NCBI GenBank assembly: GCA_950106755.1
Contig: OX467082.1
Coordinates: 30,938,001-31,002,000 of the forward strand
Length of the DNA stretch: 64,000 bases
Direction: 5' to 3'
DNA from: Climacium dendroides
Taxonomy: Eukaryota; Streptophyta; Bryopsida; Hypnales; Climaciaceae
This document shows, piece by piece, positions 21,746 through 34,689 of this stretch. Numbering within the stretch: position 1 is the first letter of the stretch; each line of letters starts with the position of its first letter. The notes under the pieces were generated by a model. The model searched no databases, was not told the DNA's origin, and worked only from the letters and a program-made list of their open reading frames with translations. Made by a program: the position numbers and the translations under genes.

Positions 21746-24700
21746 ATGGCTATGGCGGATTCGGGGTCCGAAGGTGCATCCATGCAAGCTTCAGGTTCTC
21801 TTCGATTCTTCTTTTTTTTCGATAATGCTGGAGATTAGATTGATTGTCTTCGAGTGTATCTCTGTTTTTGTCCTTTGCGAGTCTGGTGAGCTCAATTGAA
21901 AGCTGTGGGTTCAAGTTTCATTGATTTCTCTGTAGAAATTTCATGCGGAAAGCTAATGAAAAGATTCTGAGTGTAACTGAATAATCAGACCCGAACCAAT
22001 TGTGGCCTTTGGAAGTTGCTAGTCGCTCTTTGGTACGTTTAAGTGAAGGTTGCGACCAAATTGACGATGCGGGATCGATGGTGCTTCCCTCTGAGTGGAT
22101 TCTAGACGTTTAGGGTTTAGGAAGCTTGAGAAATCTACAGGACTTAAAGAGTCCCCGAGCCTGCATTGTGTGATTGATTATTCACATTCCAACAATGTCC
22201 CGTAGGTTTGGCAGTGATGCTTCGTGAGCACCGAACTTGTGGACAGGGCTCTTCTAATTCGAATTGTAATTCACTCCAATAGAAATGGATGTTTTAAATT
22301 TCCATCGTCAGTGATTGCGTCAATGGCAAGCCTGCAAGAAAAAATGATCAAAATCGGTCATAGTTATGGGTTAATAATCGTCCATTTGACATACTTGCTT
22401 GTTTACTATCTAACGGACCAAGAAGCCCAGAGTGCGCCTCACGTTTTTATTAGGCTTAGCTGTTTTGAGTAGGTCACGAGGAGGCTTTCTTGTGTCGTAT
22501 TTGATTCAGTTTGCGACGTACACATGCAATGTTTTTCTTGGATTCTGGTGATAAAAATTTGGTTTCCATTTGGATTTTACTTTTTAGAATATGATTAGTC
22601 AGAATGGCCATTTTAATACTAGGGATCTTTGTTACTTTAGGGGTTAAGACAATCACCATTCTGGATTATCAAAAATTCTAGATTTCAAATCTCACAAACT
22701 TTTCGTGATTGGCACGTAGAGCGGTCTCTTGGTTCGGTAGCAGTTGTTGGAGCTGGTATCAGGTACTCATAACCCTTAGACCTTTTCAACCTCTAGAGGA
22801 CCAAGAAATTGTCTGTTGTAGCAGTTTTGAGTAGTTCATTTGGGGGCTTTCGTTTGTCTAATTTAAAAAAATTATTTGGCCATTGTAATTAATGTTATTC
22901 ATTAATCTGGTGATATGAAATCTGCTCCCATTTAAGTTCTATTTTTCAGTGTAAACAATCAAATTGGTCATTTTCAAAGCATGAATCCTTGGTACTTTAG
23001 GGGTTAAACGCAGTTTTTTGCTGGATTGTGATCACTTCATGAGAGGTATTGATGTTTTTCTTTTTCTTGAACGAAGTGGGCTGGCAGCAGCATATCGGTT
23101 ACGGTCTGAAGGGGTTGCGGTCACCGTCTTTGAGGCTCAGGATGCAGTTGGTGGGAAGATACAGAGTTACTCGAAAGATGGTCTCATTTGGGAGAAGGGT
23201 CCCAACACTATGGTATTATATGCACTGAATCTCATTACTTCTGAGTAATAAGTCTTAGTTTCGATAGCCTTACAACCACGTATAGGATTCCTTCTGGTTC
23301 TTCCTTCAAGCATGATACTGCACAGCATCCGAATCTGAAAACGAAAGCAACTTCGTTTGTGATATGGCAGATTGAGACTGAACCCGAAGTCACCTCCTTG
23401 CTCGACCAGCTCGGATTGAGAGACAAGCAGCAATGGGTATGGTCTCAAATTCTTTTGGGTTGTAAAGTTGCCTTGACTTTACTCCATTTTATACATCATG
23501 GCTGAGATTTCTTACGAGTTTCTGGAATATAACCCCTTTGTGCCTGAATGGTCAAAAGCGACTGCGTTGGAATGAACTAAAGCATTTAGGATCAAGAAAG
23601 CTAACAATATGCACCGATAGAAACAAGAAATTACATCCTACCTTTTTTATTGATTCAATTATTTCTTGAATGTTGCTATAGTTGACTATTAGCTCTTAAA
23701 GTGAAATTTCTATTTTTTTAAGGCTGGGCACTTGGGGGTTAATGTTAATTTTGTGTGAGGATTTTTGTTTGAGCATGTCCTGCATTTGGGTCTTTAGATG
23801 TGTTTGATAGAACATCGTTTAACTTTTTTCTTACGGAAGTATCTTTTCACTGACGAATGTGAAAAGCTCATAAATTTGATGAATGTTTCTCTTGTTGCGG
23901 TCATAGCCTGTGATGCAGAGCAAGCGTTATGTTGTGAGGGACGGAAAGCCCCTACTGGTGCGTCTTCTCACACTTTTTGAGTTTTGAATTAAACATCTCG
24001 GATGTGCTTTGGATGAGACAGAGGGATTGATTTGTGGTGGTTTTGCAGTTGCCTTCTAATCCTCTGGGCCTTATCACTACGAAGCTTCTTTCTGCTCAAT
24101 CTAAGGTTAACCTCCTACAAGAGACCTTTTAGTTTTGAGACCAAGGCCATAAATATTCCTCACTTTCAAGGTTTTGGTCAGTAATTTGTGTGGTTATTGA
24201 GTAAAGCCATCACAAAAGGTTTTCGTATTGTACATTCAACTCTTCATGGGTTGGCGCCTTCGTTTAACTGACCAAGTTGGGATACTTACAACCTTTTTCC
24301 TTCTTGCATGTAGTTTCAAATCTTTTTAGAGCCATTTCTTTGGAAGCGGAAAGAAACTTCAACAGTTGATTCGTCGAGTGGACGAGATGAAAGGTTTGAA
24401 ACAAGTAATTGCCTGGTCTGTTGTGCTGTCATTCTTACCTTGTATTTGAGTATGGAACTGCGAAGTCAAGTTGACGAATATAACTGGAAATGATGTCCAG
24501 TCAATATCCGTCCTAGAAGCGACTGTCTCAATCTAAATTTTTTTTAATATTATGAGATCGTTATTGGGATTGTCATGAAATGCAGTGTCGCGGATTTTTT
24601 TACGAGGCATTTTGGTCGTGAGGTGAGGTTTCTTCATTTTCTTTAACTTCTCGTGCAGCTTAAACGTTTATGCTTTGTTCAAGCTTAAGGATGTCGTGCT

Positions 24701-27700
24701 TTGATTCTCTTTGATTATATCCTCATGAGCTAAATCAAATGAAAAGTACATAGCATTTGCTAATAATCTTGAGATTCGATGAACAGGTGGTGGATTATCT
24801 TGTGGATCCATTCATAGCAGGGACAAGTGGGTCAGACCCCGATTCTGTCTCCGTATGTTCAACTCTTCATTGACACCAACTTGTCCTTTCAAGATCCTTC
24901 GTGGACCTGCATATTTGTGATATGACCTTCAGAAATTATGCGCTTCGACCTATTCTTGTTTTCCTCTAGTATCTTTGTTCTTAAACGCATTTCACTGGCT
25001 GGTTTAGAACTTTGCACTAAGTTTGCTCATGATTGTGACCAGATTCGTCACGCGTTTCCAGATCTTTTTGCGATTGAGGAGAGGTCAGTCTCAATGACTC
25101 TCGGTGGATGTTGATTCTCAAGCAAGCAGATTATCCATAAATGACTTGTTTCATGTTTTGGAGAATCATAGTTTACATCGTTGTTTGTCCACTCCCCACG
25201 TGTGAAGTTGTTGCTTACAACATAGGCCCGTGCGTGGAAATATAACCTGGTGCAATTTCGGTCTCAAGTAAAGGGGGTATGTAAAGGCAATAGCTGAGAA
25301 TATTACCCTTAGGGAAGTTGAGAGCTCTCTTTTAACCACGAATCGAAGAGTGCCAAGTAAAGTGCACTGAACTTGGACTAGTGTGCAGTTATGGATCAAT
25401 TTTGGTTGGAGGGGTGAAGTCAAGCTTGAAGAAGAAAAGAGAATCAAAGAATGATAGTTCCAAAGTTCATAGTGACTCCACGAGAGTCACTTCAGCCAAG
25501 AAGCGACCTCGAGGTTCATTTTCATTCTTCGGTGGCATGCAGGTACTGCAGGCTCATTATGTTTCCGGAGCAGATATGCATTAGTTACTATGCTTGATTT
25601 GAATGACTGTCAGGTTTAGCCGCCGCTTTCAACTACCATCATTTAATATCAGTTCAAGGAATTGAATTCCTCTAGGATGTACCTCTTTGCTCCAATTATA
25701 GTTGATGTTTTCAATGTTTTATGTAAAATTTTCACTGAAATTGCCTGCTAGGCATGATGGACTTTCTTGTAAGAATCGTAGGTGCTGGTTTATACTCATT
25801 TTTACCTAACCTAAGAATGTGTGTTTTGATATTTACGCAGACATTGGCTCATGCACTAAGCGAAAAGCTTGACGAGGACAGCTTGGAGCTGAATTCATCT
25901 GTGTTGAGCCTTGCAAGCAACCAACAAGGAAACCCGTTGAGGAATAATTGGACTATAAAATACAGCAAGGAAGGTTCACAGCCAGAGGAGAAACACTTTG
26001 ATGCTGTAATTTTAACTGTACGTCGTCCCTTCTTTCTTTGAAGCTATGTTATATTCCCCATCTGTTATTCAAGTGTTGCAAGTTTCTGAGACTTTATTTC
26101 CTTCCTTCAAGCTATGTTTGATTTCCTTCTGCACTTAATTGTTGTGGTTTCAGGCTTGTCTTCCAAGCTTATCTTCTAGTTCCAATTGTAGATTTTTTTC
26201 AAGGAGCTCGATGAGGAAATACCATCCAAGCTGTGGGATTTGGGTATTACAATAATGTACTTGGTGTTTGCAGACCCCGTTGCATAACATGCGAGAAATA
26301 GGTATCAAGAAGGACGGTATACCATATTCCCTCGACTTCGTTCCAGAGGTCCTTTGACATCGCTACTATTATTTTCATCCCTCAGCTGGTGATGGATATT
26401 GTTTTAATTGGTTGTGTCTCGTGCTTAATCGTCTAGTAGACATCTGAAAAACTGCATGTCATTGTATTCTGATGTACCTATTTTGTTTTCTGTCCACTAT
26501 TTGACTTGATCCCAATCGAACTTTCAGATTTATATGATTTTTTGGGGTGTGGCAGGTAGTATATCAACCCATGTCAGTGGTTGTGACGGCCTTCAAGGAA
26601 ACTGATGTGAAGAACGCTCTGACAGGTTTCGGCGTACTTGTTCCTCGAAAGGAGCAAAAGAACGGATTTTTTACTCTTGGTATTTCTCTTACAGTTTAGA
26701 TTCTAACTTGTCTTAATCAAACGACCCCTCTAGAATCACATTTCCAGAATACTGCCCCCCAAATAATAGCGGTTACCCTTTTGATCACCTGGCGTTTTGT
26801 ACTTTTTGGTACTTGGTGTAGTTGCGCATGACAAGATTTATCAATTTCAAAGTATTTGTCATTGTTTGTCCAGGTACGCTATTTTCATCATCCATGTTCC
26901 CAGATCGTGCCCCGCCTGGTCAAGTGGTCTTCACAACCTTTGTTGGAGGCAGTCGAAGCAGAGCTTTAGCATCCGCCCCCTTGTAAGCATCTTTTGTCAT
27001 TCTATTAGCATGTTTATGGTCTTCCTGCTCTGGGCCTTTAAGGGTTAAAATCCGAAAACTAAACTTCCTTTTGTCTTATGTGGCAGTGACGAGGTAAAAG
27101 AAGTGGCATTGACGGATTTGCGGAAGCTTGTGGGAGCTCAAGGTCCTCCTGTTGCCACGAAGTAAGTCAAAGTGCCGTGCCTCGAACCAGTTGCATCTCT
27201 TCTCACTTGCTCTTTGAAGTTATAACTTTATCGTGTCAAGTCCTGAAGTGCTGTAAACTGATCATCCTTTGCTGACTTTTTGACAGACATATTTACTGGC
27301 AGCAAGCTTTCCCGCAGTACAGTCTGGGGTTTAATGAATTCCTGAGTTCCCTTGAGAAGATGGAAGCTAACCTCCCTGGCCTGTTCTACGCTGGTAATAC
27401 ATCCATTGCCCTTCATAATCCTCTGCTATTGCTTTCATAGCTACATGGTGCGTGTCAGTTGGAAAAGAGGAGGGCTCAGAATTATTTCCCCTCCCCTGCA
27501 CTCTGCGAGTCATAGATCTCGAAGATCTGACAGTCCTAATTTAGTCTGGAGGAGAAGGTTATGCCCGATATCTGTCTCGGGCCTCCTGGCCCTTTTTTAC
27601 AAACCAAGCTTGGAGTCTATTTGTATGATGCCATATGTGAAAAAGTCATGAACAATTGAGGTATTGCTTGGGTTCTGAAGTGTCTCCACGCAGTGCACAT

Positions 27701-27964
27701 GGATTGCTCGAATGCTTGATGATCAACCCTAAACGAGTGACATCATTCTTAGCAGTATCGGTGTAAGCTGAGGACTGATACTTTTTGGAACTTATGTGAA
27801 GAGTGAATGTTAACCGTGCAGGCAATCATAAAGGTGGTTTATCTGTGGGCAAGTGCATTGCAAGCGGGTGCAAGGCTGCTGGGCAGGTCTTGTCTATGCT
27901 TGAAGGCACGGGTGGTCGGAAAATCTTCACCATGGCCAGCAGTGACGCGGACACACCTCCATAG
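21746..27964 (+). CDS. PPOX2: protoporphyrinogen IX oxidase, PPO2-type (18 exons)
   Basis: FAD enzyme oxidising protoporphyrinogen IX to protoporphyrin IX, the last step shared by heme and chlorophyll synthesis. Exons: 21746-21794, 22720-22762, 23077-23212, 23371-23436, 23907-23957, 24049-24105, 24314-24393, 24586-24622, 24787-24852, 25043-25083, 25389-25542, 25841-26017, 26274-26348, 26556-26679, 26874-26982, 27087-27161, 27287-27393 and 27822-27964. All introns are GT-AG, all phases agree, and the total is 1,590 bp or 529 residues against about 505 in angiosperm PPO2. The N-terminus is short, with the dinucleotide-binding motif [10 protein letters not shown] at 23-32 and no long transit peptide. 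This favours the PPO2 (mitochondrial/envelope) class over plastid PPO1. Other family signatures are [44 protein letters not shown] and the C-terminal [20 protein letters not shown]. The ends of exons 1 and 18 are the least conserved parts. The transcript model is mine. Confidence 0.93.
22440..23020 (+). repeat. ~360-bp diverged tandem duplication around PPO exon 2
   Basis: 'gttttgagtag' (near 22,457 and 22,820), 'ctggtgat' (22,546 and 22,907) and 'tactttaggggttaa' (22,632 and 22,992) recur at a constant ~360-bp offset, in intron 1 and intron 2 respectively. Exon 2 itself lies between the copies and is not duplicated in recognisable form. The closing 'ctttaggggttaa' is also the end motif of dispersed family R1. 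Confidence 0.65.
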
Positions 27965-28400
27965 ACTGTTGGATGAATTCCAGACAGCGTAGTTCTGAAT
28001 TTTAATGCAGATACCCGAGCCTCTGTCTGGTCGCTATCGACCACCAGTTCTGATGTTTAGCCCGTTTCACTCCATTGGCGGCGAACGAGGTGACTCAGGT
28101 TTACAATGAGCGATGTGTTATTAAACAGGAAATTATTGTGAAAGCTCACCAGAAGAAAGTAGATTGTCAAATAGCTTGACTGTTCATTCAAAGGGTGAGA
28201 TCTGGAAACTCAATATGGAGTTTGCTTTGTCCAGTTGTTTTGCAGACCAATGCACGGGGAGATCCGGCGGCCAATAGAAAATCAGCCGAGTGAAATTGGT
28301 AAATTACCGATTTAATTTGAAAATTTTAGGTCGTATATCCGAACAGAAAAATAGGAGTATAGGAAATGAACTGGTTATGAAAATAAAATGATGGATTTTC
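27965..28400. other. 3' flank of PPO
   Basis: GC declines after the stop codon. The first ~250 bp is probably 3' UTR. No further gene is seen. Confidence 0.4.
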
Positions 28401-28419
28401 ACTCTTTTTCCATTAAGTA

Positions 28420-29110
28420 AAACCGGATTTTAACTGCCCCTTAAAGGCACCTACCGGTTCCCAGTTGAGGAACCCAAAGATATAACCTCCTTGAACTTCA
28501 AGTGAGAAGTTTATGTCCATTAATTGTCTTAGACGGATACCGAGTCCAATAATCATAAGTGACTTGAGGAGAGAGGGCAAGCTCTTTATACAAGTGGGGT
28601 GGTAGGAGGTAAACCAACCCATGTTGGATATGTAAAATTAGGATTATGAGAAGTTTAATCATTCATAGTTAAGTGAAATACAGGAATTGTGTTCAAAGAA
28701 GAATTTCAGACCTCATTTACTCATAATAAGATATCTTCTTTCAAAAAACTTTGAACTAAAAAAAGTTGGGGAATCATGCTAAGTCATATATCCAAAAATT
28801 CAATTGAAGTTTTGAGACTCCAACTAAAAGTTATGGACAAGTTTCAAAGAGGGATTAGAAAGAATTTTTTTTTACATTTTCAAACACCCTCTCTAAAATT
28901 TGTCTATAACTTTTAGTTGGAGTTTCAAAACCTCAAACAGATTTTTGGATATATGATTTAAATTTGATTCCCAACTTTTTTTAGTTCAAAGTTTTTTAAA
29001 AGAAGATATCCTACTATGTTAAAATGAGGTCTGAAATTCAACATTCATGACAATTCCTGCATTTTTGACAATGAGTAGCCAAACTCTCATCTTCAAATTG
29101 TCCTATATCC
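28420..29110. repeat. long foldback element with AT-rich arms
   Basis: 28,701-28,860 and 28,880-29,039 are inverted copies: 'gaatttcagacctcattt', 'actttgaactaaaaaaagtt', 'catatatccaaaaat' and 'ctccaactaaaagttat' all recur in complement. Similarity continues outward through 'caggaattgt' to about 28,650 and 29,100. RNA from this locus would form a hairpin of more than 150 bp. The left shoulder (28,590-28,690) matches the repeat at 21,160. Confidence 0.75.
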
Positions 29111-31350
29111 TTTAAGGATTTATGACCCAAACTAGAATTTAATAATTCATCTTTAAAAAGACCTCTCAACTATTTATTCTCACTAAATGCCAATGAAGTA
29201 ATTCCTTCAATTTGCCATCAAAAAATTTCTTAATAGTAGATGGTCAAATGGTAGATTTGTCTTTGACTCAATGGATTATAATTAATTTTCTTAAAAATCT
29301 ACATCAGATCATGTTTACATTTATTTGTAGGATTGTATTTGTGGTCTGATTAGATTTGGCAAAACAAATTGACACTTTTTCTTAATAATTTTAAACTAAG
29401 CTTGCTATGTAAGTACGGTAGTGTGCAAATAAATTTTGTTGAATTGATGCCTTGAACTTAACATTGGAACTAAGTTGTATTTTATTTGTAAATTTTTTAA
29501 CCAAATGTTTTTGCAAAATTAAAGAAAATGACTGGAATGGTAAAAAAATATTAGGTTTTTAACCAAATCAAATGACTAAGCTTAGGCAACAACCGAATGA
29601 CGATGGTGAACTACGGAATGACATTTCGGTAAAAAGCTGAGTCCCTTTGTAAACTCCCCGTTCAGTGTTGCAGACACTTCCTACCTTTCATCAAGGATGT
29701 CTAATCTGCGTGCAACACTGATCTTCGTCCTCCTTTCAGAATTAAAAGTGGCGACAGTGGAACACAAGTGACCGGCACGACTTTCTAAATTTTCGTCTCA
29801 AATGTGAGGAGAGATGAGTTCATAATGATATGCAAGTGCATCCAATGCTGGACAATGAAAGATCAAAAGAAATCATTGAGTGATTCATCCTTGTTGCCAG
29901 AAGGCAAATGAGTCAGTGATTCAGAACTTGTACAAACCGAAGTTCTTCTGTTTCAGTACTTTTCCTCTTTAATCCCTAAAATCCCAAGGCCACTCAAAAC
30001 TGTCATTTCTATTGCAAAGAGCAAGAAATTTTTAAAATTGTTTTTTTTATACATCTAACCATAAGATCTTGTACTACACTAAGGTAGAAACACCCATTCT
30101 TGCACATGTTCCTATTTTTTGTTCCTAGACTCATCTAATTATGTCCTTAGATTTTGGTGAATGTATCCTTCACATGCTTAACACTAATTGGTCAACACAT
30201 TTAAAGGACACATATTTGATTGTAATTTGTTGACAACTGATTTTTGCAAGGTTCAATTTTGAGGGTACCTATGGAATAGTTTCAGTGGTTTAAGCAGTCA
30301 ACACTTTGAAAAATCATAGAAATTACATACAATGTCCGAAAAATCTAATTCTTTTTTAATATTCATGATTTTCACTTGCATATATTACAAAAATATGCCT
30401 CCAACTATGTTGATTGCTTAAATTGATAGTTTTGAGTGCTTTTACTATTGATGGTTTTGGGTGCTTTCACCTTAGTATAAGAGTGTGTGGAATTTTTTTT
30501 TAAAACTTTGATTTTCTAGATTTGCAAGATATTTGCATTTAAAGTGACAAATTCAAGATTTTTTTAAGAAAATGTTTAGATTGTCCAAAAACTAAGATTG
30601 TCCATAACTTTCTCATCACTAGTCCAAATGGAATGAATCAAAGTTTCACATATAAACATTAGTATAATCTTTGAGAAAAAAATTAAAAACTAAAAAAATT
30701 AACTTTTTGTGATTTTTTGGGGTTGCCTCTCAAGTTGCTTATTGGACTCATGGTGGCATAAATTTTGTTTCCAAGCACCAATGGAAATAAAAATTATATT
30801 CCTAGAAAGCTAATCTGATTTCCTGTCTTCAAAACAAGCTTCAAAAAATTATGTCAAAAATTAAGATCACATGAGTTTGTCCAAAATCCCAAGAGTCTCC
30901 TATAGGGACTTTGGGACTTTAGGGGTTAACCCAATACTATACAAAAGATGAAGATTGAGCGGAAGACAAAGCTTAGGCTAATCAAGACTATGTGGAGGAT
31001 AAAGACTAGACAAATCAAGACTAAGTGGAAGAAGAAGACTAGGTGAAAGAAAAAGACTTGAAGGACATTGAAGGAGGATGAAGACTAAGAGCTAGGGTTT
31101 GTATGGAGGCGCCTTTTTCTCTCATGTCTCTTTTTGTTTTTTGGTCTCCTTCTCTCTTTCTCTTCTTTCCTTTAGAGATTAGATCCTTGTTAGTGTTAGA
31201 GTTTGTTAACTCTCTTGAAGTGACTAAGGAGAAGGTTATTGAGGAATAGGAAGATAAAAGAGAGATTAAGTTTAGAGCAATAGGAAGGTTTGTAAACCTT
31301 AGGCAACGCTTGAAACCCTATTGCTGTTCAAATTTGAAGATAAATTTACA
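29110..31350. other. AT-rich intergenic DNA
   Basis: No gene seen. Contains a split R1 repeat copy (listed separately) and, at 30,940-31,300, purine-rich then pyrimidine-rich low-complexity sequence leading into the tandem array at 31,360. Confidence 0.5.
29975..30560 (-). repeat. R1 repeat, minus strand, split by ~370 bp of other DNA
   Basis: 29,975-30,088 carries the right half of R1 in complement ('aatccctaaaatcccaaggc' to 'ataagatcttgtac'). 30,470-30,560 carries the left half ('agtataagagtgtgtgga' to 'gatatttgcatttaaagtg'). The ~370 bp between reads as an insertion into an older R1 copy; complementary 'ctaaggt' and 'accttag' mark the junctions. Confidence 0.55.
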
Positions 31351-31359
31351 ATCTTATAT

Positions 31360-32005
31360 TTTTTCAAATAGATCTCTTGTTTCTCTTTCTATAGATGGTT
31401 GTTTCATGACATTCCAATTTGTAAATCAATAGTTATGATTTTTTAAAGTTGAGTGAGATATTTAAGCGGTGGATCAACGACAACATCTAAAAGTCAAATT
31501 CGGTTGTAAGAACAATTTCAACCTCCTCATCTACTATTTTTCTTAAATAAATCTCTGTCTTTTCCTTCTATTTTTGTTTTTTCATATCATTCCAAGTTGT
31601 AAATCAACAGTTATGATTTCTAAAGTTGAAGTAGAATATTTAAGCGGTGGAACAAGCACGGCCTCTAAAAGTCAGATTCAATTGCAAGAGTATTATCAAA
31701 CTCCTCGTATAGTATTTTTCCTAAATAGATCTCTATCTTCTCCTTCTATGATTTGTTGTTTCATTTCATTCCAAGTTGTAGATCGATAATTATGATTTTT
31801 TAAAGTTGAGTGAGATATTTAAGCGGTAGAACAACAACGACCTTTAAAGTCAAATTTGGTTGCAAGAGTATTCTCAACCTCATCATCTAGTATTTTCCTA
31901 GGTAGATATCTTGTTTCTCCTTCTATGATTTGTTGTTTCATGTCATTCCAAGTTGTAGATCAATAGTTATGATTTTTTGAAGTTGAAATAGAATATTTAT
32001 TAGGA
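31360..32005 (+). repeat. tandem array, ~179-bp unit, about 3.6 copies
   Basis: Units start near 31,366, 31,545, 31,721 and 31,903 at 'aaatagatctct'-like sequence. Each contains 'tcattccaagttgta', 'agttatgatttttt' and 'gatatttaagcggtg'. The last unit is cut at about 32,000. Spacing varies by only a few bases, so the unit length is well defined. Confidence 0.8.
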
Positions 32006-32039
32006 TAGTTTAGGATAGAGTCCATTGCTTGGAGGCATA

Positions 32040-32450
32040 GTCTTTTCATACACCTTAGTAGAATGTGGTACAAACCCTCTTGAGGGTTTGAAAATTGCCA
32101 CAACGAGAGTAATCATTTGTAAACATTACAATGCACAAATTGCCTTCCAATGAAACTAGTTGAATTTTCAACAAAGGTCAAAATAAATCAGTTCCAAAGG
32201 TAGCTTTATATGCAGGTGGGATGCTACCTTAGATGTTGCCAAGTAGGTCTACTTGCTAGCAGTGCAACTTTTGCAAATGTCATAAGAGCTAGAAATGAAT
32301 GGAACATTGGTTGCAACATTGTAGGAACCCATGGACTAGAGATTGTAGAAATTCAAGTAGACTAGTCTCTAGCGCCAAAGGTGAGCTATTGATGATGATG
32401 CCACTGTACAAGGCTTGAATTTGGTATTAAAAATAATGTACCAATAAAGC
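32040..32450 (-). pseudogene. decayed Ty1/copia pol fragment (integrase region)
   Basis: In complement, spread over more than one frame with stops, I read pieces matching the GAG-pre-integrase/integrase junction of copia polyproteins. These are a Cys-x2-Cys motif, then a 'xLELIYFDLC'-like stretch, then 'SLEGNLCIVMFTNDYSR', comparable to the common 'GGNxYFVTFIDDYSR' motif. No LTRs are assigned. A remnant only; identification rests on short motifs. Confidence 0.5.
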
Positions 32451-32821
32451 CCTAGCTCTAGATCGCATTGTCCTTAGCCTTTGATATTATTTGTACCTTG
32501 ATATAGAAGAACATCATTGCTAAGATTAACACTATCCTTCCCTTCAACTAAGAAAAGTTGTTTTCTGGTTGTTTATACCTTTGTAGAACTAGGTGCTATT
32601 TCTAATTGAGTGGAGTAAGGATCACCACTAATTTAACATGTTGTAAGCATGCAAAATCAATTAATTATCCATGTTCTTGCGAATTAAAAATCAATGCTAT
32701 CAATGATGTCCATGCTTTCTTCTATATTGTGGATAAAATTATAATGAGGTCATATATAAAGTGCCAATTTTTGACATTCACAAATGAAGTGTCCTTCCAA
32801 ACTACATCAATTATATAGTAC

Positions 32822-33143
32822 ATGGGCACTTTTGTTAAAATGGCAACATTTCATGTGCCACTTTCAGACCGCCCGTTGTGAATTGTAAAAGTGACATCTA
32901 GAATAGGTATAGTTTTCATGAATCTTGGACTTTTATAGATTTAAGAAATCTATGACTACTATAAATTTTAGACTACCTGCTCTTAATTGAAAAGGTGACA
33001 TCCATTACAAGTATAAATTTCAAACATCTAAGAATTGTATAGATTTCAGACATCTAAGACGTTTGTATACTTCAAACTGCCCACTCTAAATTGTAAAAAC
33101 TGTCAAAGTAGAGGAATTTTGCCATTTTAACGAAATTGATCAT
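32822..33143. mobile_element. MITE family M2, copy 1
   Basis: The left end 'atgggcacttttgttaaaat' plus 'ggc' matches the complement of the right end, 'gccattttaacgaaattgat' plus 'cat'. Family consensus is close to 'atggggaatttcattaaaat' plus 'ggc'. Related copies are at 49,090, 50,269 and 54,873. The interior has repeated short 'cagacatctaag'-like motifs. Confidence 0.65.
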
Positions 33144-33149
33144 ATACGT

Positions 33150-34120
33150 GGGGTGGTGTATAAGATTGGTAGTAGGAAGGTCTCACCAATGGGTATTGTT
33201 GAAGAGTAGAAAGGTGCAATGTAAGCAGAAGTTGGAAGGACCAAATTGATTTCCACGAAACTAGAAGTGTACTGCTAGTGTATTTGTATAATAAGTGTTT
33301 GGAGGATTGGCAAAATTGTAACCTTTGCTCATGTTGTGACAATAGTATGGTCAATTTTTTTTAATATTAGCATGCTTGTAAGGGTGTTTACTTGATTGTA
33401 CACTACTTCATAATTTGGTGGTAATGTGTTCAACATGCTCTACAGTGTGTCCTTTAGAGCATGAGATTATTTCCTCTAAAGGAAAAAAATGGTTGAAGCG
33501 CCACCTTTCTAATCCCCTATATTCAATTCAACAATTAAATTGGTATATTCTTGTGATAAAATAACTCATTCTCTTTTAGGCTTTAAGAGTAGAAATTTTT
33601 TCTTCAATTCATTTACAATTCGTATGATATTAAAATTTTAATTTATCTATTTAATATTCATGTAAAAGTTGTGCAAACATGAGTTCCTAACAATGAAATG
33701 TAGCCTACTCTGAATGGAAAGAAAGAATCCTATGCCAAATTCTATGTAACAGGCCCAAAGAAATCCTAGTTTTGCTATGGATTTTATTGTTCTTGTTTTT
33801 TTAATAACATTCACGCTTGTTTGATAGCATCTCCACCCCAACTCAAAAGAGCATTTCTATTCATATATAATAGCATCCCAAGTTTCCAACTAAATAGAGT
33901 TTATGTTTGTTTGATAGTGTCCTTGCCTTAATCTAATAGCATTTCTATCCCAATTTAATATTTTCCTTGCTCAAGTACATAGAATTTGCTCTATACCTAC
34001 TTTGTGTTTGTGCCTCATCTGTCTGAAATCTTGAAGTGCAACAAAGTTTCAAGTAAACTTCAAGTCCATGTATCCATGTGCTTGTCCAACATTTGCGCCT
34101 TGTCTAAATGTTCGTACTCC
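33150..34120. other. intergenic DNA, nothing assigned
   Basis: AT-rich with no supported gene. A ~90-bp segment near 33,840-33,960 is internally repetitive ('tttgatagcatc', 'tttgatagtgtc', 'tctaatagcatttctat'). Confidence 0.4.
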
Positions 34121-34124
34121 AAGG

Positions 34125-34683
34125 CCTAGGGGGTGCACTTAGTTCTACTACAACAAACCATGTGCGAACAAGTGGTTTCTAATCAACTATAATTTTAACT
34201 TCAAATTTTGAGCATTGTTTACTAATGACTATAGGATTCTACTCCCAAAATTTCAAACTCAAATAAAATATGGAATGATTTCTAGAAGAGGTTAAAAATG
34301 CACTAAAATGGCATGTTTGTTTAATTCAAATATTTTTAAAGGAACACATTTAGATGACCATTGCATCAATATTCAACTCAAAATGAGATTTCAATAGAGA
34401 GTTATTTTTAGGAATTTTTGTTCATTTTGTAGACAATTTTTATTTACATAGGGGTGTAAAAGTTATTTTTCAATTCTACATTGTATCTTTTTACTTCAAA
34501 AATTTGTAACTAATTATTATTAATAAATAAAAATATCAATAATTCAAAACATAAACTTTCAAAGTAGAAAAATCTATTCATATTTTTTCATTTAATTTTA
34601 TTTAAAATTCAAAAAGTATATAGGGGTCCAAAGTTTTGTTCACATGTTAACATCAAAAAAAAAGGAAGAGTACACCTCCCGAG
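34125..34683 (+). mobile_element. non-autonomous hAT-like element H1, copy 1
   Basis: 559 bp flanked by a perfect 8-bp direct repeat, CTCCAAGG, at 34,117-34,124 and 34,684-34,691. The ends form imperfect inverted repeats ('cctagggggtgcacttag' against complement 'ctcgggaggtgtactctt'). About 92% identical by eye to 47,807-48,373. No coding capacity. The 8-bp duplication points to the hAT superfamily. Confidence 0.8.
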
Positions 34684-34689
34684 CTCCAA

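Noticed and set aside
21597..21825. Longer N-terminus for PPO from an upstream ATG
   Set aside because: Its frame reaches exon 1's donor in the wrong phase and meets a stop in exon 2.
28590..28640. Plant snRNA-type promoter (upstream element plus TATA) in complement
   Set aside because: 'atccaacatggg' and 'tataaag' are roughly placed, but the upstream element deviates from RTCCCACATCG and no snRNA sequence follows.
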